Notes under the pieces: generated by a model | Seen by the model: the letters and a program-made list of their open reading frames with translations, nothing else | The model's database searches: none | Told to the model about the DNA's origin: nothing | Assembly: GCA_052258065.1 (NCBI GenBank) | Contig: JBQQPY010000002.1 | Location: 1,302,001 to 1,366,000, forward strand | Direction: 5' to 3' | Source of the DNA: JBQQPY01 sp052258065 | GTDB lineage: Bacteria > Pseudomonadota > Gammaproteobacteria > Enterobacterales > Enterobacteriaceae | DNA: 64,000 bases | Shown here: positions 8,912 through 21,211 of the stretch, one piece after another | How the letters are laid out: each line of letters begins with the position of its first letter | Position numbering within the stretch: the stretch's first letter is position 1 | Made by a program: the position numbers and the translations under genes

Positions 8912-11900
8912 CTATGTTTCGCCGGTGAATAAGCTATTAAGTCCATCGATTAAGGCAATATCTGGCCGGCAATGGAAAATACCGTTTCCCGGCTGAGCTG
9001 AGTCGATACCGCGCAGAAACAGATAGTATGCTCCGCCGAAATCACGCTGATAATCATAATCTACTAAGCGGTGGCGTAAAAAGCGATGCAGCGCTAGCGT
9101 ATACAGCTGATACTGCAGCTCATAGCGATGGGCAATCATGGCTTCTTCCATTGCAGGCAGGGTGTAAGCAGCACTATCCTCTCCCAGCCAGTTGGATTTA
9201 TAGTCCAGCAGGTAATAACGGCCATTCCACCGGAAAATCAAGTCGATAAATCCTTTAAGCATCCCACTAACCCGTGGGAAATCCAGCGGTGGACAGCGTG
9301 CTGAAAGCCTATCATAGTGTTTGCAGAGTAGGTCTAAATCGCTCGCCTGTACTACCGCGTCGATAGGCAGATAAAACGACAATTCAGCATGGCGGCTGTC
9401 TGGTGCCAGATGCGCGAGAGAAAGCAACCCACCATCCAGCGGCATAGCAATAATACTTTCTATCCAGTGCGTTATTACCGGCAGCCAAACGACGTCCATG
9501 CCCTGCTGCGCTAGTTTTTCGCTCAGCCACTGCGGGTCTAAAAGCCGGTTGAAATCTAACATTTCAAAAAGGCTGTGCAAAAACGTCCCCGGTGACACGC
9601 CGCGCGGAAAGGTATGCGGCGTTAACTGTACTCTTTCCTGCTGCCTGCGATCCTCCGCTACATCTACGCCAAACCGCTCCTGCTGTGCCATCACTACCGA
9701 GCTACTGCGTCCTTGCAGGCCAGAATAGCTAGTTATCCGCCAGGGATCACATGGCGGCGCAGAGAAAGTTCGGGCGCTCAGCGCGGGTCCTGGCGCGGGT
9801 GCATGTTCTGGCGCGAGCTCGGGCGTAAGCCGTTGTGCCGGTACAGGCAACGCTTCAGACAGAGCAATATCGCCGCCGGCGCGCGCCACCAACGCCGCTA
9901 GTTGATCGCGCAGGTTATCTGCATCGCTATCCTGCCCTTGCTGAATCAGGTAACCGGGTGCGCTCAAATGCAGATCACTAGCGCCAGTTTTTTTGCGACT
10001 GCCGCGATACAACGGCGCTATTCCAAGACTGCAATGGTAGATAGAGCGCGTTATAGCCACATAAAACAGACGTAAATCTTCCGCCAGCCGTAAACTATCT
10101 TGCGACTCTCTGAGATCCAAGCAAGCTCCGTACGCCTCGCGATCGTGAAATAGCAGCTGTTTTTGCACGCGAAAATCAGCCGCGAACGGCAAGAATACTA
10201 GCGGAAACTCCAAACCTTTAGATTTATGCACCGTCATGATTTGCACCAGATGACGTTCGCTTTCCAGTCGTAATTGCTGATTAGTTGCCTGTGGATTAGG
10301 AGATTCTATCTGTAGTGCCAGCCAACGGACTAGCGCAAATTCGTTCTCTAGTTGCGTCGAGGATTCTTGTAGCAGTTCTCCTAGATGCAGTACGTCGGTC
10401 AGCCGGCGTTCGCCCCCCGGCTTGCCAACAGGCTTTCTGCGATGCGATAGTTTATCATCATTTTACGCAGCATCGGCAGTACGCCTTTTTTTGCCAGTGC
10501 TTGCGATAGTCGGCAAATTCTTCAACCCGCCGCTCCCAGCGGCATTCATCATTATTCAGTGCATCAAGGGCGGCGGCATCAAAGCCCAGTAGCCTGGTAG
10601 CCAGCGCGCAGCGTAGCGCGCTATCCTTATCCGGCGTTAACACCGCCTGCAGAATCCATTGCAGTTCGCGTGCCTCGAGCGTCTCAAAGACGCTATCACG
10701 GTTGGAGAGATACACGGCCGGGATCATTAGCACCCCTAAAGCGTCGCGCACTAGCGCTGCCTCATTGCGGTTACGCACCAGCACAGTAATATCTAACGCC
10801 TGTAGCGGTTGACGGCCTCGGCGGCCTTCAAGCCAAGCTTCGCCTTCACGCGCGGCGTAAAGCCAGTCGCGAATGGTGACAGCACACTGGCGCGCCATGC
10901 ATTGTTGGTACTCGCTTACGCTTACGCCGACGCCTGTCTGTAGCCAGACACGCAGCGCCGGCTCAAGCTGATGCCGCACCACTAGCTGCAAGCCAGCATT
11001 GCCTGCAGCAGACGACACGGGTGAGAAGGGAATATCGCTAAAAATAAAAGGCGCTGGTAAGTTTTGGAATAGTTTGTTTACCGCATTAATCATCCCCGGT
11101 GCAGAGCGCCAGTTAGTATGCAGAGTATAGTGCGCATCCACTTCACTGCGGGCGCGCATATAGGTGAAAATATCCGCGCCGCGAAACCCATAGATAGTCT
11201 GTTTCGGATCGCCTATCAATAGCAGACCACAGCGGGATTGACCACTGTAAATCCGGCGAAAAATACGGTACTGCTGCGGGTCGGTATCCTGAAACTCGTC
11301 AATCATCGCTACCGGATAGCGCTTGCGTGCCGACTCGGCCAGGCCCTCACCACCGCTGCCAGCCAGCGTTCGGTCTAAACGACTTAGCAAATCGTCAAAA
11401 CCCATCGCCGAGCGCCGTCTTTTTTCCTGCTCAAGCGCCTGACGCATTTCCGCCAGCGCCATGACGAAAATAAGCTCGTGCAGCGAGAGCCTGTGCTCAT
11501 AGAAGGCCTCTACCACGGCAAACAGTTCGTGCTGAGGCGACCTGCCGGCGATTGTTTTTTCCGCCAGCACCGAGCTTTTGAACCGTGCTAATTCATCCGG
11601 CACTTGATAATCCAGGGTTGGCTCACTCGCCCAAAGGTTCACTTTCGCAAGCCAGATCGGCAAATTCTTGCTGCTATAAACCCGACGGTCAAGTTTATGA
11701 GCATCAAGCATTATCCTGAGCGTAGCTGACGCCCCGCGCCATTGATGTTTGAGGTCTTCAATGCCGGTAATGATGCGCGCATGCCGCTCCTGTATAGACT
11801 CGGTTATCTCGGGCGGATTACGCACCATCGTCGGCTCGCCCTGAAGATAAGGCAGCATTTCTGCTAGCAAATTTTTTGGTCCCTCCCAGTACTGCTGCAC

Positions 11901-12440
11901 TATACGCGCAACCTCCAGCGGTAACGGATAGCAATGGCGGCGCCAAAAGTCAGCACTCACCTGTTGGCGCAGAAACGATTCATCCTCCAGCAAGGTTTGC
12001 TGAAATAACACGCCAGACTCGACAGCATTATGATTCAGCATGCGTTGGCAGAAGCCATGAATGGTATAAATCGCTGCCTCGTCCATCTGCCGCTCTGCCG
12101 CTAGCAGATGCAATGCAGCTAGCCGAAGATCGCCGAGCTGCGCTAGCAGCGCCGCTAGCAAAGGATCATCACTCTTACCGCGCACGCAAGACAGCCTCAG
12201 CCGATGTATATTATCGCGAATACGGCCGCGCAGCTCTTCGGTAGCGGCCTCAGTAAAGGTCACTACTAATATTTCTTCCACGCTCAAGAGCCGCGGATAT
12301 GCAGCTTCGCCGCCCAACCCAAGAAGCAGTCGAAGGTAAATCGCCGCTAAGGTATAGGTTTTCCCCGTTCCCGCCGACGCTTCGATAAGACGAGCACCCT
12401 GCAGCGGCAACGTGAAAGGATTAAGGATTTCGGCAATCAT
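8912..12440 (-). pseudogene. recB: recB in three frames (two -1 frameshifts)
   Basis: RecB supplies the 3'-5' helicase and the only nuclease domain of RecBCD. Reading 660 codons from the ATG at 12440 gives the helicase half: Walker A ASAGTGKT at 21-28, MIDEFQDTDPQQYRIF, GDPKQTIYGFRGADIF. The frame then breaks in a run of seven A (plus-strand T7, 10486-10492) and again in a run of six G (plus-strand C6, 10413-10418); each break is explained by one missing base. The third frame resumes E. coli-like sequence (LVQIMTVHKSKGLEF) and runs to the nuclease motif GMLKGFIDLIF...LLDYKSNWLG. Corrected length is about 1,176 residues (E. coli 1,180). Apart from the two slips no domain is damaged. It may be a young pseudogene, a gene rescued by slippage at the A7 tract, or an assembly error. 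I mark it as pseudogene with that reservation. Confidence 0.85.
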
Positions 12441-12480
12441 CCACGCTATTAATCTCCTTTAGTTGCACCGTCAGATTCTG

Positions 12481-15073
12481 TTACAGCGCTAACGCATCGG
12501 GAAACAGAGTCCAGCCGGTCGGGTCAGCATAATCGGCGAGACATTACCCGCGCCCGACGCGAGAAAATGCGTGACAGCAGGGCTATCCCCTGCTGCTTGA
12601 TAACCGCCTGCTGATAATAGTCGCTCAGCTGCGATCGGCTCAGCGTCTGCAAAGGGGCAATCAGACGATTGCGCGTATTAAAACGTATATTATCGCGATC
12701 CAGATCGCCGGCATAAAGAGCTACTTCTTCGCTTAGCGTCTGGGGGTTTTTGCTTCAGCTGAGCTATTACGCCTTGCTTGCATTGCTCAAGACCTATCGA
12801 GTCTATGGTGTTTAGCCTCTGGCCCGCCTGGGTGAAAAACGCCAGATAGCGCTGGTAAAGATATGCCGGCTGATAGCGACCGCTTTGCAGCACAAACCGG
12901 ACGCCAGCTCGATCGCCGACGAAAATAGGTAACATAAATACGAAATATCCCAGCTGCTCCTAGGTACGCAATTGCTTGTAAAACCAAGGTTTAACAATCC
13001 GTGAAAGCAGATGGCTGCAGAACATCCCCTCAATACGTTCATAACCGAAAGGCACATAGACAGCCGCCAAGGCGGAATCGGCGCTATCGATCCGCTTCTG
13101 AATAACCGCGCGTAGCGGCGTATCACTAGCTACTAGCGATACCAAGTTTTTGTCTGCAGCAACTGCGGCACCGTAGTTGCTATTGCCAGACGGCAATCTA
13201 ACAGTGTATTCACTGGCTGCACTAAATGCTGGGTGTATCCGCTGGTCTTGATAGTCAGACAGTCTTTGACGTAAAAGGAAAAGCTAATTCTGCCCATATA
13301 GACCTGATTGCTCAAATCCGTTAGTTCGAGATTGGAAAGATAATCGTTTAACGAATACAGTACCTGATTGTGCACGCTTACTATGGGCCGAGGCATTGCA
13401 AAAATTTAAGGTGATATCCGCACGCGGTTCATTAGCGAATGCACGGCTTGGCATATAGTGCAGCCGTAGTCCCGGCTCGTCAATCAAGGGCTCAGGGTAT
13501 TCAGGATGATTGGCACTAAATCGTTAGCGATATAAGGATGCAGCGGCGGCAACAAAAAACGTCAGCATCCGCTGGAGGTATTGCCGGCGGCTGATTATCG
13601 CAGGTGTCAGTTTACTTACCTAGCAGGGTGCATCAACAAAGTAAGCGGTCTTATAGTTCTGCGCGGCTCAGCTGATAAACCAGATTAGAGCATGTTGCGG
13701 CGTCATAGCATCAAGCCGCGTACCGATAGAGGATGTGTCGTAGCAGTCGGCCAGATAAAAGACATCTAGTATATGTGGAGCCAAGACCCGCAGCATAGAA
13801 TCTACTAGCCATTCAATATAGTTTATATTGCGGATCATCATAGGGAAATAGAAATTTTTGATCCAGCACATGGGCTATCTCGCCGAGATAGTGGCGCCGA
13901 ATTCCCTGATGCCGCAGCAGCGAGAGATAGGCAGAGATAGGCAAAATATCTGCCGTCACCCTATCGTGCCGCACATACCCTATCCCTTGTCGGAAAGAGA
14001 GGCGGCAATGGCGAAAACCCCCACCGTTGCGATTAACCATTGGATCGGTACCGGCAGCGATATCATCCGTCAGCCCTTCTTTTTATAGCCAGTACGCTAG
14101 AGTTCCCGTGCTAAGGTTGCCTATAAGTATAAGACAGATAATGTAGGTATCGGTTTTACTGCGAAATGCAGCGCTGTTGTTGGCAATGGGGAACGCGATG
14201 CGCAGCATTTTCCGCGGTTAGACTAGCTGGCAATCTATAACGATACCGGTTTGCTCGGCGGTGATCACCGATACAGCAATAGGCGGCACTGTCGCCCGGT
14301 GTTTGGGGATGCGGTCAAAGGTAATGGCCACTAGGCTTAGCTATATCAGCTAGCGGTTGATTACCGCAAATGACCGCTACTATCAAGTTGACCGAATAAT
14401 AACATTTATAAAAATTTTGCAGTACATTATGCACGCTACTGTTAGGCTTGTCGCTTAAAGTATCAAGATTACTGCCTGAAAAGCGCGAACCAGAGTGAGC
14501 CGGATTCATGGTTTCAGACCGGATTTGCGAAATGCGCAGACCGTCACTTGCGCGCGCTATTCGGAGTTCGGCATCCACCGTATGGCGCTTCCTTATCGGC
14601 GTAAACCAAATTTAGCCGCGGGCGACGATAGCATCCACTGCCGGTCAATAGCCGTCTGCAGTGCATCGTTTCCCATCTCTAGATAAAAGCTGTTCTGTAG
14701 GGAACGGTGCTAGCATTATGCGTGCCGCTATGCTTTTTCAGGAATTTAGAAAGATTTTCCGGCTCTGGATAATGGTGCGATCCCAGGATAATATGCTCTA
14801 GATAGTGGACTAGGCTTAGCTGATTGTGCGGATTCTCAAGAGAACCCACGGACACAGCCACTGCCGCAAGCGACTTGACCGCTTCCCGGTCGCCCACTAA
14901 CAGCACCGTCATGCCGTTATTACCCACGTCGGACAGCCTGATAGTGACGAGCATCTTGACTGCTCTCGTGGATAGCTTCTTTCAGCGATTACCATCCGCT
15001 TTTAGCCCACGCTAGCGCTGCTATGATAAAAAATCAGTGCGAAACTTAATAACCTCTTAACCAGTTTTAACAT
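12481..15073 (-). pseudogene. ptrA: ptrA remnant (protease III, pitrilysin)
   Basis: Many short minus-strand frames follow E. coli PtrA in order: a signal-peptide start (MLKLVKRLLSFALIF at 15073 with GGGAG upstream), GSLENPHNQLSLVHYLEHI near 14830 (the HxxEH zinc motif reads HYLEH), NPAHSGSRFSGSNLDTLSD near 14500, then SADSALAAVYVPFGYE and KPWFYKQLRT near 13050 and a C-terminal GWTLFPDALAL with stop at 12481. Frameshifts, stops and small deletions are spread along it. Its position between recC and recB is the standard enterobacterial order. Periplasmic protease activity is certainly lost. Confidence 0.9.
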
Positions 15074-15199
15074 TACTCTCCCTACTAAATAGCTTGCAAG
15101 CCGCTCCTGAGCGCAGTCTTTTCAGGTAACACTGACGTGCAAGAAAACAAGATAATGCCGCTTACCGCCGACGCTGAGACAGCGTGCGGGAGTCTGATC

Positions 15200-18100
15200 T
15201 CAGGGCTTTCTCTTTACCTTTCCCGTCTCACTCTGCGCCAGATTGTAGATAAAGGGTTGCAATAAATAACATTCAGCGGCTGATATAATCGCCTTAATAT
15301 GTTCTTCTTCTAGCTGAAGCATCAACCGCTGCACATATAGATCCTGGCCTTCGCCAGGAACATACCTATTGCCATGCCAAGCCTTGATGAGTTTATCACG
15401 GGCATGCCACTGCCTGCCCTCGGCGCAGTCGATGCTCTGCGTTACAGGGTCGTAACAGTGGCTTAGCCATGCGCCACCTGAACGGTGTAAAAGCAGCAAT
15501 GGCGAAGCCATACCCTGACAGTAGCCGGAAACCAGCGAAAGTAAAAATTCTTTAGCCTGACAGGCGTTCAGCGGCGCGAAACGCCACTCACCGCGCGTAC
15601 CGAACATCCGGCTTTCGCCTTCGCCACCCATGGCGCAGTAGACTAAGTGCTCTAACCACAGCAGCAGGCCATCCCGTTCCGACAGCATACCGGGACGCCA
15701 GCGCAGCAAACCATTCGCCTGGACCTGTAGCAGCCAGCCGGAAAAAGTCATATCATCAAACTTCAAAGAGACCTTAAGACTGTGCGTTTTCGGCAATCGC
15801 CATCTCCGTACCTGCTCAGAGAGCGCAGTCATCTCTTGGCACTGCCTGGCCCAATACAGCTCGCCGAACGCACCATGAGGCAACAGACCAGCTGCGCGCA
15901 CCTGGCGGAATAGCCTGTCTGTGCTTTCCCCCTCAATAAGTTTATTTACCAGACGAGTATTGAGCTGATAGCGGGTGAGACCGTCAATCACAAAAGGTTC
16001 ATCAGCCGCCAATTCAAGGGGCTTTTGGCAGAAGGAGACCCCCAAGCGCTGTAAAAACCAGGCACGGACCGGATGCCGATAAAATCGCAGCAGCTTATCT
16101 AGCGCCAGCGCCTCGCAGCGCAGCGTTGTCAATGGCGCGACAAAATCCGGCTGCGGCTTGCCCTCAGCGCAGGCGGCCGGAAGCCACTCATCAGCAAAGC
16201 TTTGTATCTCGCTACCGGGCAGAAAATTCTCCGGCGCGAAAGGCATGCGACTATGATACTGCCACAGATGTGTGCGCACACGGTCAGCGCTACTTTCGGC
16301 ATCAGCGTGCTCGTCGCCGGGCAGATGAAAGCTTTGTGCAACATAATCGCTTAGCTCGCTTACTAGCACGGACGGGTAGCGCGGGGTATTGTCCTGAATA
16401 GAACGGCCGATAAAACTAATATACAGCCGCTGCTGTGCGGATAAGAGCGCCTCCAAAAACAGATAGCGATCATCGTCACGCCGGCTGCGATCGCCGCGCC
16501 GGGGTTGCTGCTCCATCAGGTCAAACCCTACCGACGACAACGTACGTGGATACACACCGTCGTTCATACCCAGAAGGCAGACTACCCGGAACGGAATTGA
16601 GCGCATCGGCATCAGGGTACAAAAGTTGATGGGGTAAGCTAGAAAACGCTGGCTGACCCGCCCATGTTCCAGGCGGGCAGCGAGTTCGTCTTGCAGCAGC
16701 GTCACCGGCACTAGCTGGTCATACCCCACCTGCAAACCGCATCGCAGCACCTGCCTCCATTGATTTTCCAGCCACGCAAGCGCTGCTTCTGCCTCGGTGT
16801 CGGGTGCAAAAAAATCCTCTATTATTTCGCGAGCGCATCCAAGCCAGGCGGCCAGGGAGCGGGGCAGGGCCAGTCGGTCGCGCCACTGGCGCAGCCGCAT
16901 CAAAAACTCAGCCAGTTGGCCGACCAGGCCAGCTATCAAGCCGCTGGCTTCGTCGTAGGGCAGAATACCCTGCCAGTCGCCGCTTTCGCTATCCATAGCA
17001 TAGCCCAAGAGCATGCGGGTCAAGCCAAATTGCCAGGTATGCTGGCCGGTAGTAGGCAACATCAGTTCGCGCAGCGTATCATTGTCTAGCCCCCAGCGGA
17101 TGCCAGATTCCGCTACCCAGAGTCGCAGCAGTTGAAGCCCCTGCTCATTAATGGCAAAGCGGGCTGCCAGCGCTGATACCTCTAACAATGCTAGCACCTG
17201 CTCAGCGGTAAATCGGCTGCGCGGTAATTCTAGTAGCCTGAGAAAGGCAGGTAAAACAGGATGAAAATGCTGCGTCTGTCTATCGGAAATGGCAAAAGGC
17301 AGATAGCGCTCGCCGCTGGCATTACCGAAGACCGCCTGAATTGCTGGCGTATAACGATCAATATCGGCTACCATGACAATCACGTCGCGCGGGCGTAACG
17401 TCGGGTCTTCTGCTATCATCGCCAGTAGGCTGTTGTGCAGCACTTCCACTTCCCGCTGCGGACTATGGCAGACATGCACGCTTAGCGAGCGGTCATCCGG
17501 CCGCAGCGGCCGCTTGCCGCCGCCCTGCTCGAGTGTTTCGCGATCTATATCAATTACCGCGTGGTCCTCAAGAGCTAAGATATCACGCTGCAGCAGGCTT
17601 AGCAGGTTATCCCCTGCAGGCTCAATGAACGCATCTACTTCAGCAATACCGTCCATCTGCGCCAGCAGGTAAAGATTATCGCGCCCCTGTTTACCCCAAG
17701 AGGCCAGCAGTGGGTTGCCTATTTGCTGTTCTCCCAGCGCGTCAAACAGGGCGGCAGCCTGTTCAGGACGCCGAAACAGCGCTAGCTCTGTTTGCTGTTG
17801 ATAGTGCCGGCGACGGCGGCGTAGCAGGCGCGCGAGAAAAGCACAATCACAGATATCCCCCCAGTAATAGCGACAAGGATTAGTGAATAGCAGATGGATA
17901 TCGATATGGCGCCCCAATACCTGAAGCGCTTGCAGGTAAGTGGGGGACAGCGCTGAGATTCCGAAGATAAATATTCTATCGGGCAATCCAGTCGGCCGTG
18001 TCTGGCTTTGCGTTAAGGTCTGAATAAAACGCTGATAGAGATTAGCACGGTGCCACAGTGGCTGCCCCGCCCTCTCCGTTTCCAGTATCAAAGCGCGCCA

Positions 18101-18604
18101 CAACGGGGCCTGCCAGCGCTGGGCCTCGCCTACGCCGTCGATTACTTCGCCGCGCTGCCAGATTTCCAGCCAATCAGGACGATATACAAGATATTGGTCG
18201 AATAGATCCGCAACCCGGGCGGCAAACTGGAAACCTTTACGCTTATCATCATCATCGTGCAGATATTCTCTGATCGCCGTAAAATCTGGCTGCCGGCACA
18301 GACGCGGCAGCAACGCCATCAGCCGCCAAGTCATTGCCGATTTAGAAAATGCGCTTTCGTCAGGAATATCAGATAGGACACGGATAAACATCTGCCAGAT
18401 AAAGCTAGCCGGCAGCGGAAATTCAATGTTGGCCGCAATGCCGAAGTGTGCAGCTAATTGCATCTGCATCCACTGCGCCATGCCGTTGCTTTGCACCAGA
18501 ATAACTTCCGGCTGGAACGGATCTCGTAGCGGCCTGCCCGCGATAAGCGCGGCGGCTAGAGTCTTAAGTAGATCTAGCTGGTTAGAATGATAAACGGTAA
18601 ACAT
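15200..18604 (-). CDS. recC: RecBCD subunit RecC (Chi recognition)
   Basis: RecC splits the DNA strands, scans for Chi and scaffolds RecB and RecD. The product has 1,134 residues (E. coli 1,122) and aligns end to end by eye: VYHSNQLDLLKTL at the start, QSNGMAQWMQMQLA, FPLPASFIWQMF, HVCHSPQREVEVLH, TGQHTWQFGLTRMLLGYAM, TLMPMRSIPFRVVCLLGMNDG and RRGDRSRRDDDRYLFLEA. The frame is intact. The catalytically dead nuclease-like C-terminal region is present. It is first in the recC-ptrA-recB-recD cluster. The upstream enterobacterial genes (ppdC, ygdB, thyA) are absent; IS debris begins within about 150 bp. Confidence 0.96.
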   Translation of the reverse strand: MFTVYHSNQLDLLKTLAAALIAGRPLRDPFQPEVILVQSNGMAQWMQMQLAAHFGIAANIEFPLPASFIWQMFIRVLSDIPDESAFSKSAMTWRLMALLPRLCRQPDFTAIREYLHDDDDKRKGFQFAARVADLFDQYLVYRPDWLEIWQRGEVIDGVGEAQRWQAPLWRALILETERAGQPLWHRANLYQRFIQTLTQSQTRPTGLPDRIFIFGISALSPTYLQALQVLGRHIDIHLLFTNPCRYYWGDICDCAFLARLLRRRRRHYQQQTELALFRRPEQAAALFDALGEQQIGNPLLASWGKQGRDNLYLLAQMDGIAEVDAFIEPAGDNLLSLLQRDILALEDHAVIDIDRETLEQGGGKRPLRPDDRSLSVHVCHSPQREVEVLHNSLLAMIAEDPTLRPRDVIVMVADIDRYTPAIQAVFGNASGERYLPFAISDRQTQHFHPVLPAFLRLLELPRSRFTAEQVLALLEVSALAARFAINEQGLQLLRLWVAESGIRWGLDNDTLRELMLPTTGQHTWQFGLTRMLLGYAMDSESGDWQGILPYDEASGLIAGLVGQLAEFLMRLRQWRDRLALPRSLAAWLGCAREIIEDFFAPDTEAEAALAWLENQWRQVLRCGLQVGYDQLVPVTLLQDELAARLEHGRVSQRFLAYPINFCTLMPMRSIPFRVVCLLGMNDGVYPRTLSSVGFDLMEQQPRRGDRSRRDDDRYLFLEALLSAQQRLYISFIGRSIQDNTPRYPSVLVSELSDYVAQSFHLPGDEHADAESSADRVRTHLWQYHSRMPFAPENFLPGSEIQSFADEWLPAACAEGKPQPDFVAPLTTLRCEALALDKLLRFYRHPVRAWFLQRLGVSFCQKPLELAADEPFVIDGLTRYQLNTRLVNKLIEGESTDRLFRQVRAAGLLPHGAFGELYWARQCQEMTALSEQVRRWRLPKTHSLKVSLKFDDMTFSGWLLQVQANGLLRWRPGMLSERDGLLLWLEHLVYCAMGGEGESRMFGTRGEWRFAPLNACQAKEFLLSLVSGYCQGMASPLLLLHRSGGAWLSHCYDPVTQSIDCAEGRQWHARDKLIKAWHGNRYVPGEGQDLYVQRLMLQLEEEHIKAIISAAECYLLQPFIYNLAQSETGKVKRKP

Positions 18605-18754
18605 AAACTCTTAGCCATGCACGCTTTGTCTTAGGGGCTTATTATAATGTTTGCTCTGACTCTAGTGTCACACTACATGTTAGATTACAGATAAAAACAC
18701 TTGGATTTCTGCCATTTTTCGCTCACTGCATATGCTTAGATATATAAACTAATG

Positions 18755-19345
18755 CAAGATTATCCTATAAAGTCTCGGCTTGATGCAGCGGGTTGAGTAC
18801 AACGAATCTGGACTATAGATGTTGAGACTGTCTATAATCTTCGTAATTTAGTGTGTAAAGACAGTGTGTTAATATATCTTTAAGAAAATAAGCCTAATCA
18901 ATCCTGATTCTATGCTTGTTCTATTCTCAGTCATTTTAGTTAGCAGACGGCCCGCTAACAGCGCACTAACAACCAAGACATTAGACATCCCCAACCGTTT
19001 ATATTCATTATCTTGCCGAGCAAGTTTTCCAGGCTTCAACGGCAGCACTACGCGTGTGTATTCAATCAATTGACGAAGAATCTTTAACGAGGAATCTTCT
19101 CCATGCAAATTACCAGATGCATCGGGTCATAAATCCGAAATTTATAAAATCTCGGCTAACGCTTTACCCTGCGATCGATTTACACGTTTAATCATTGATA
19201 TATCAACACTTAAAAAAATCAATGCATTCATAACTTTCTTTGCGACATGCCAGCCCTTGCTGACTAACGGTTCCAGTTGTATTCTTTCTTCTAGGCGAGA
19301 GTAATAATATATCTTTCTATTCCTTTATTCTCTATTTTATTACCA
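18755..19345 (-). mobile_element. IS630-like family B remnant, internally deleted
   Basis: A minus-strand frame (18869-19108) reads LRQLIEYTRVVLPLKPGKLA, then RLGMSNVLVVSALLAGR, matching the central DDE region of family B (ETRVPLPLKPGKPAR and beyond). The 5' coding part follows at 19130-19340, but several hundred bases between the two are missing. It is non-functional. Confidence 0.6.
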
Positions 19346-19439
19346 GTTAAGAAATTAACGTATTAGGTATTAAGACACTAGCGCGATTTGCCCGGAACAC
19401 AAGCAATCACGCACCTGTTATAGCGAAGCTATCACATTT

Positions 19440-20045
19440 TGGAAACCAGTATGATTGCTTTTAAATAATTTAGGTTTACTTTTTTACTAATGCTTCATAG
19501 ATTGCAATCGAGTTTTACTAACCAATACTGATTGGGGCAATGCCTGATTTCATAGCTAGATATCTTAGTGCGGTGTGATCTCAAGCTCTTCATTAGAATG
19601 GGAATAGCGCAGCATATCTTATATATGTTAATTCAATCGCTTGACTATACCATGCGTTTATAGATGCATCGCTGGATTAAAACTGTTTTCTATATGAGGC
19701 TCTACACATCAGCGATCGAATTCATGTTTGCCCGTGGCTGAGCGTTTTGCAGACGAAAAAGAAAATCTGTAAATTCTTTACTATTATCTGTAATTTCCTT
19801 CTAGCATCCACTGAATAGCCATAAGATATGCTCGACTAAAATCATGCAAGAAACATCGCACATAGGCCGCAGTATTAGCTTTTTAAATAAAGACAGATAG
19901 CAACTCATCGAGTCGCTCAATATAGAGCAAGAAATAGATAATGTGGTGCAGTTTCATTTAGCATTTGTAGAAGATATTACACATCAACATGCAACTAACC
20001 AGACTCATAGCTTTTAAACGATTTACGCCGTAGTTTTATGGCCTT
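19440..20045 (-). pseudogene. IS481-like transposase remnant
   Basis: Minus-strand copy covering the C-terminal two-thirds of the IS481-like transposase. Near 19720-19870 it matches the CPI...LTDNGKEFTDRLFG...ATGEHEF region, and near 19560-19680 the VERFNGRIE and LHRYVWLYNQ region. The right end (19930-20040) matches the N-terminal pieces at 50990-51095. Stops occur in every frame. Confidence 0.6.
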
Positions 20046-20099
20046 CTTGTTACTAGCAATTGAAATTATCTATTCTGTTAAGAAAAGTAGTTTTTTGTT

Positions 20100-20395
20100 A
20101 AAATTAGTAATTATAAGCACGCCACCATGCTAAAAGCATGCGAGGTACTAAAAGTACTTAATAACTCGGCCTGAAGCTTCTATATACCGACACCTGAGCG
20201 AGACACACTTCTGAATGGCATAGCCCCAGAGACCCTGTCAGCGCTCTGCTTGGCATTTTGCAATGTAAGGGCGTGCATATAGACGCGCTTATAGTTACTT
20301 TTTAAGGTATCTTATGGTTTTCAAAAACTCAAGAGTATTTTTGTTAATTCCCTAGTAAAAAATGGTGATTTAATTAGCGGAATAAATCAGATTTA
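20100..20395. repeat. Unidentified repeat D, copy 1
   Basis: This stretch shares its right part with 47210-47450: both contain a GCATATAGA(T/C)G-type segment followed by GTTACTT, (T)CTTATGGT, a short A-rich run and ATTTTTGTTAATT. It is followed here by a truncated family B copy. No coding signal or known IS match was recognised, so it may be the end of an element not otherwise present in the window. Confidence 0.4.
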
Positions 20396-21205
20396 AATTG
20401 TTAATGATGGTTGAATATATAACCGAATTGTGGATAGTGATGCTGAGGTGCATTTAATTATACTAAGCCGCAGTAATCTGCGAGAGAGGCGGAGAAAGCA
20501 GACCTTATAACTGCTTGACAATAAATCTATAGAACTGCAATACGTCAAAACGATCTCGTCTAAAACAGTAATCCATCACTAACACAGTCACTAAAACTGT
20601 AGACAAAGATCAGGCGCTTATACCGTCAGAAGCTAATGCCGAGTTTTTTGCAACTATCGAGAATGTGCTGAAGATCTATCGTCGGCCCTATGACCCGATA
20701 CATCGGGTAATTTACATGGAGAAAACCCCTCGTCAATTGATTAATTAGACACACACGTACCGCTGCCGTTGAAGCCTGGAAAACATGCTCGAGAGGAATA
20801 TGCATACAGACAGCCAGGGATATACAATGTCTTCATAGCCAGCAAGCTATCGGTAAGATATCCGGCAACTAAAATGCCGAACATAGAACCAGAATCGATT
20901 AGCCTCACATTCTTAAGGATATCTCAATATAATATCCTTACGCACACCGAATTACGCAGGTCATGGATAATCTCAACATTCATACTCAGGTTAGCTATAC
21001 CCCGCTTTCGCACCGAATCAGGCTAAGGCTTAATGAAATCATTTTGAATTCGTTCATACACTCAAACATAGCAGCTGGTTAAACATAGTGAAAATCAAGC
21101 TCAATCTGCTGATCAGCTAACGCCTAAATCATCATATTGATAAGATTAAGAAATTACGAAGTAAAGTCAGCGCTTGACAGACACAACTAGACTAGATAGC
21201 ACCTT
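20396..21205 (+). mobile_element. IS630-like family B remnant, 5' truncated
   Basis: Starts at the NRIVDSDAEVHLIILSRS region of the transposase and continues through NAEFFATIENVLKIYRRPYD, LKPGKHAREEYAYRQPGI and the C-terminal region near 21150. There are several in-frame stops. It ends about 60 bp upstream of the rplM promoter. Confidence 0.65.
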
Positions 21206-21211
21206 GAAAAA

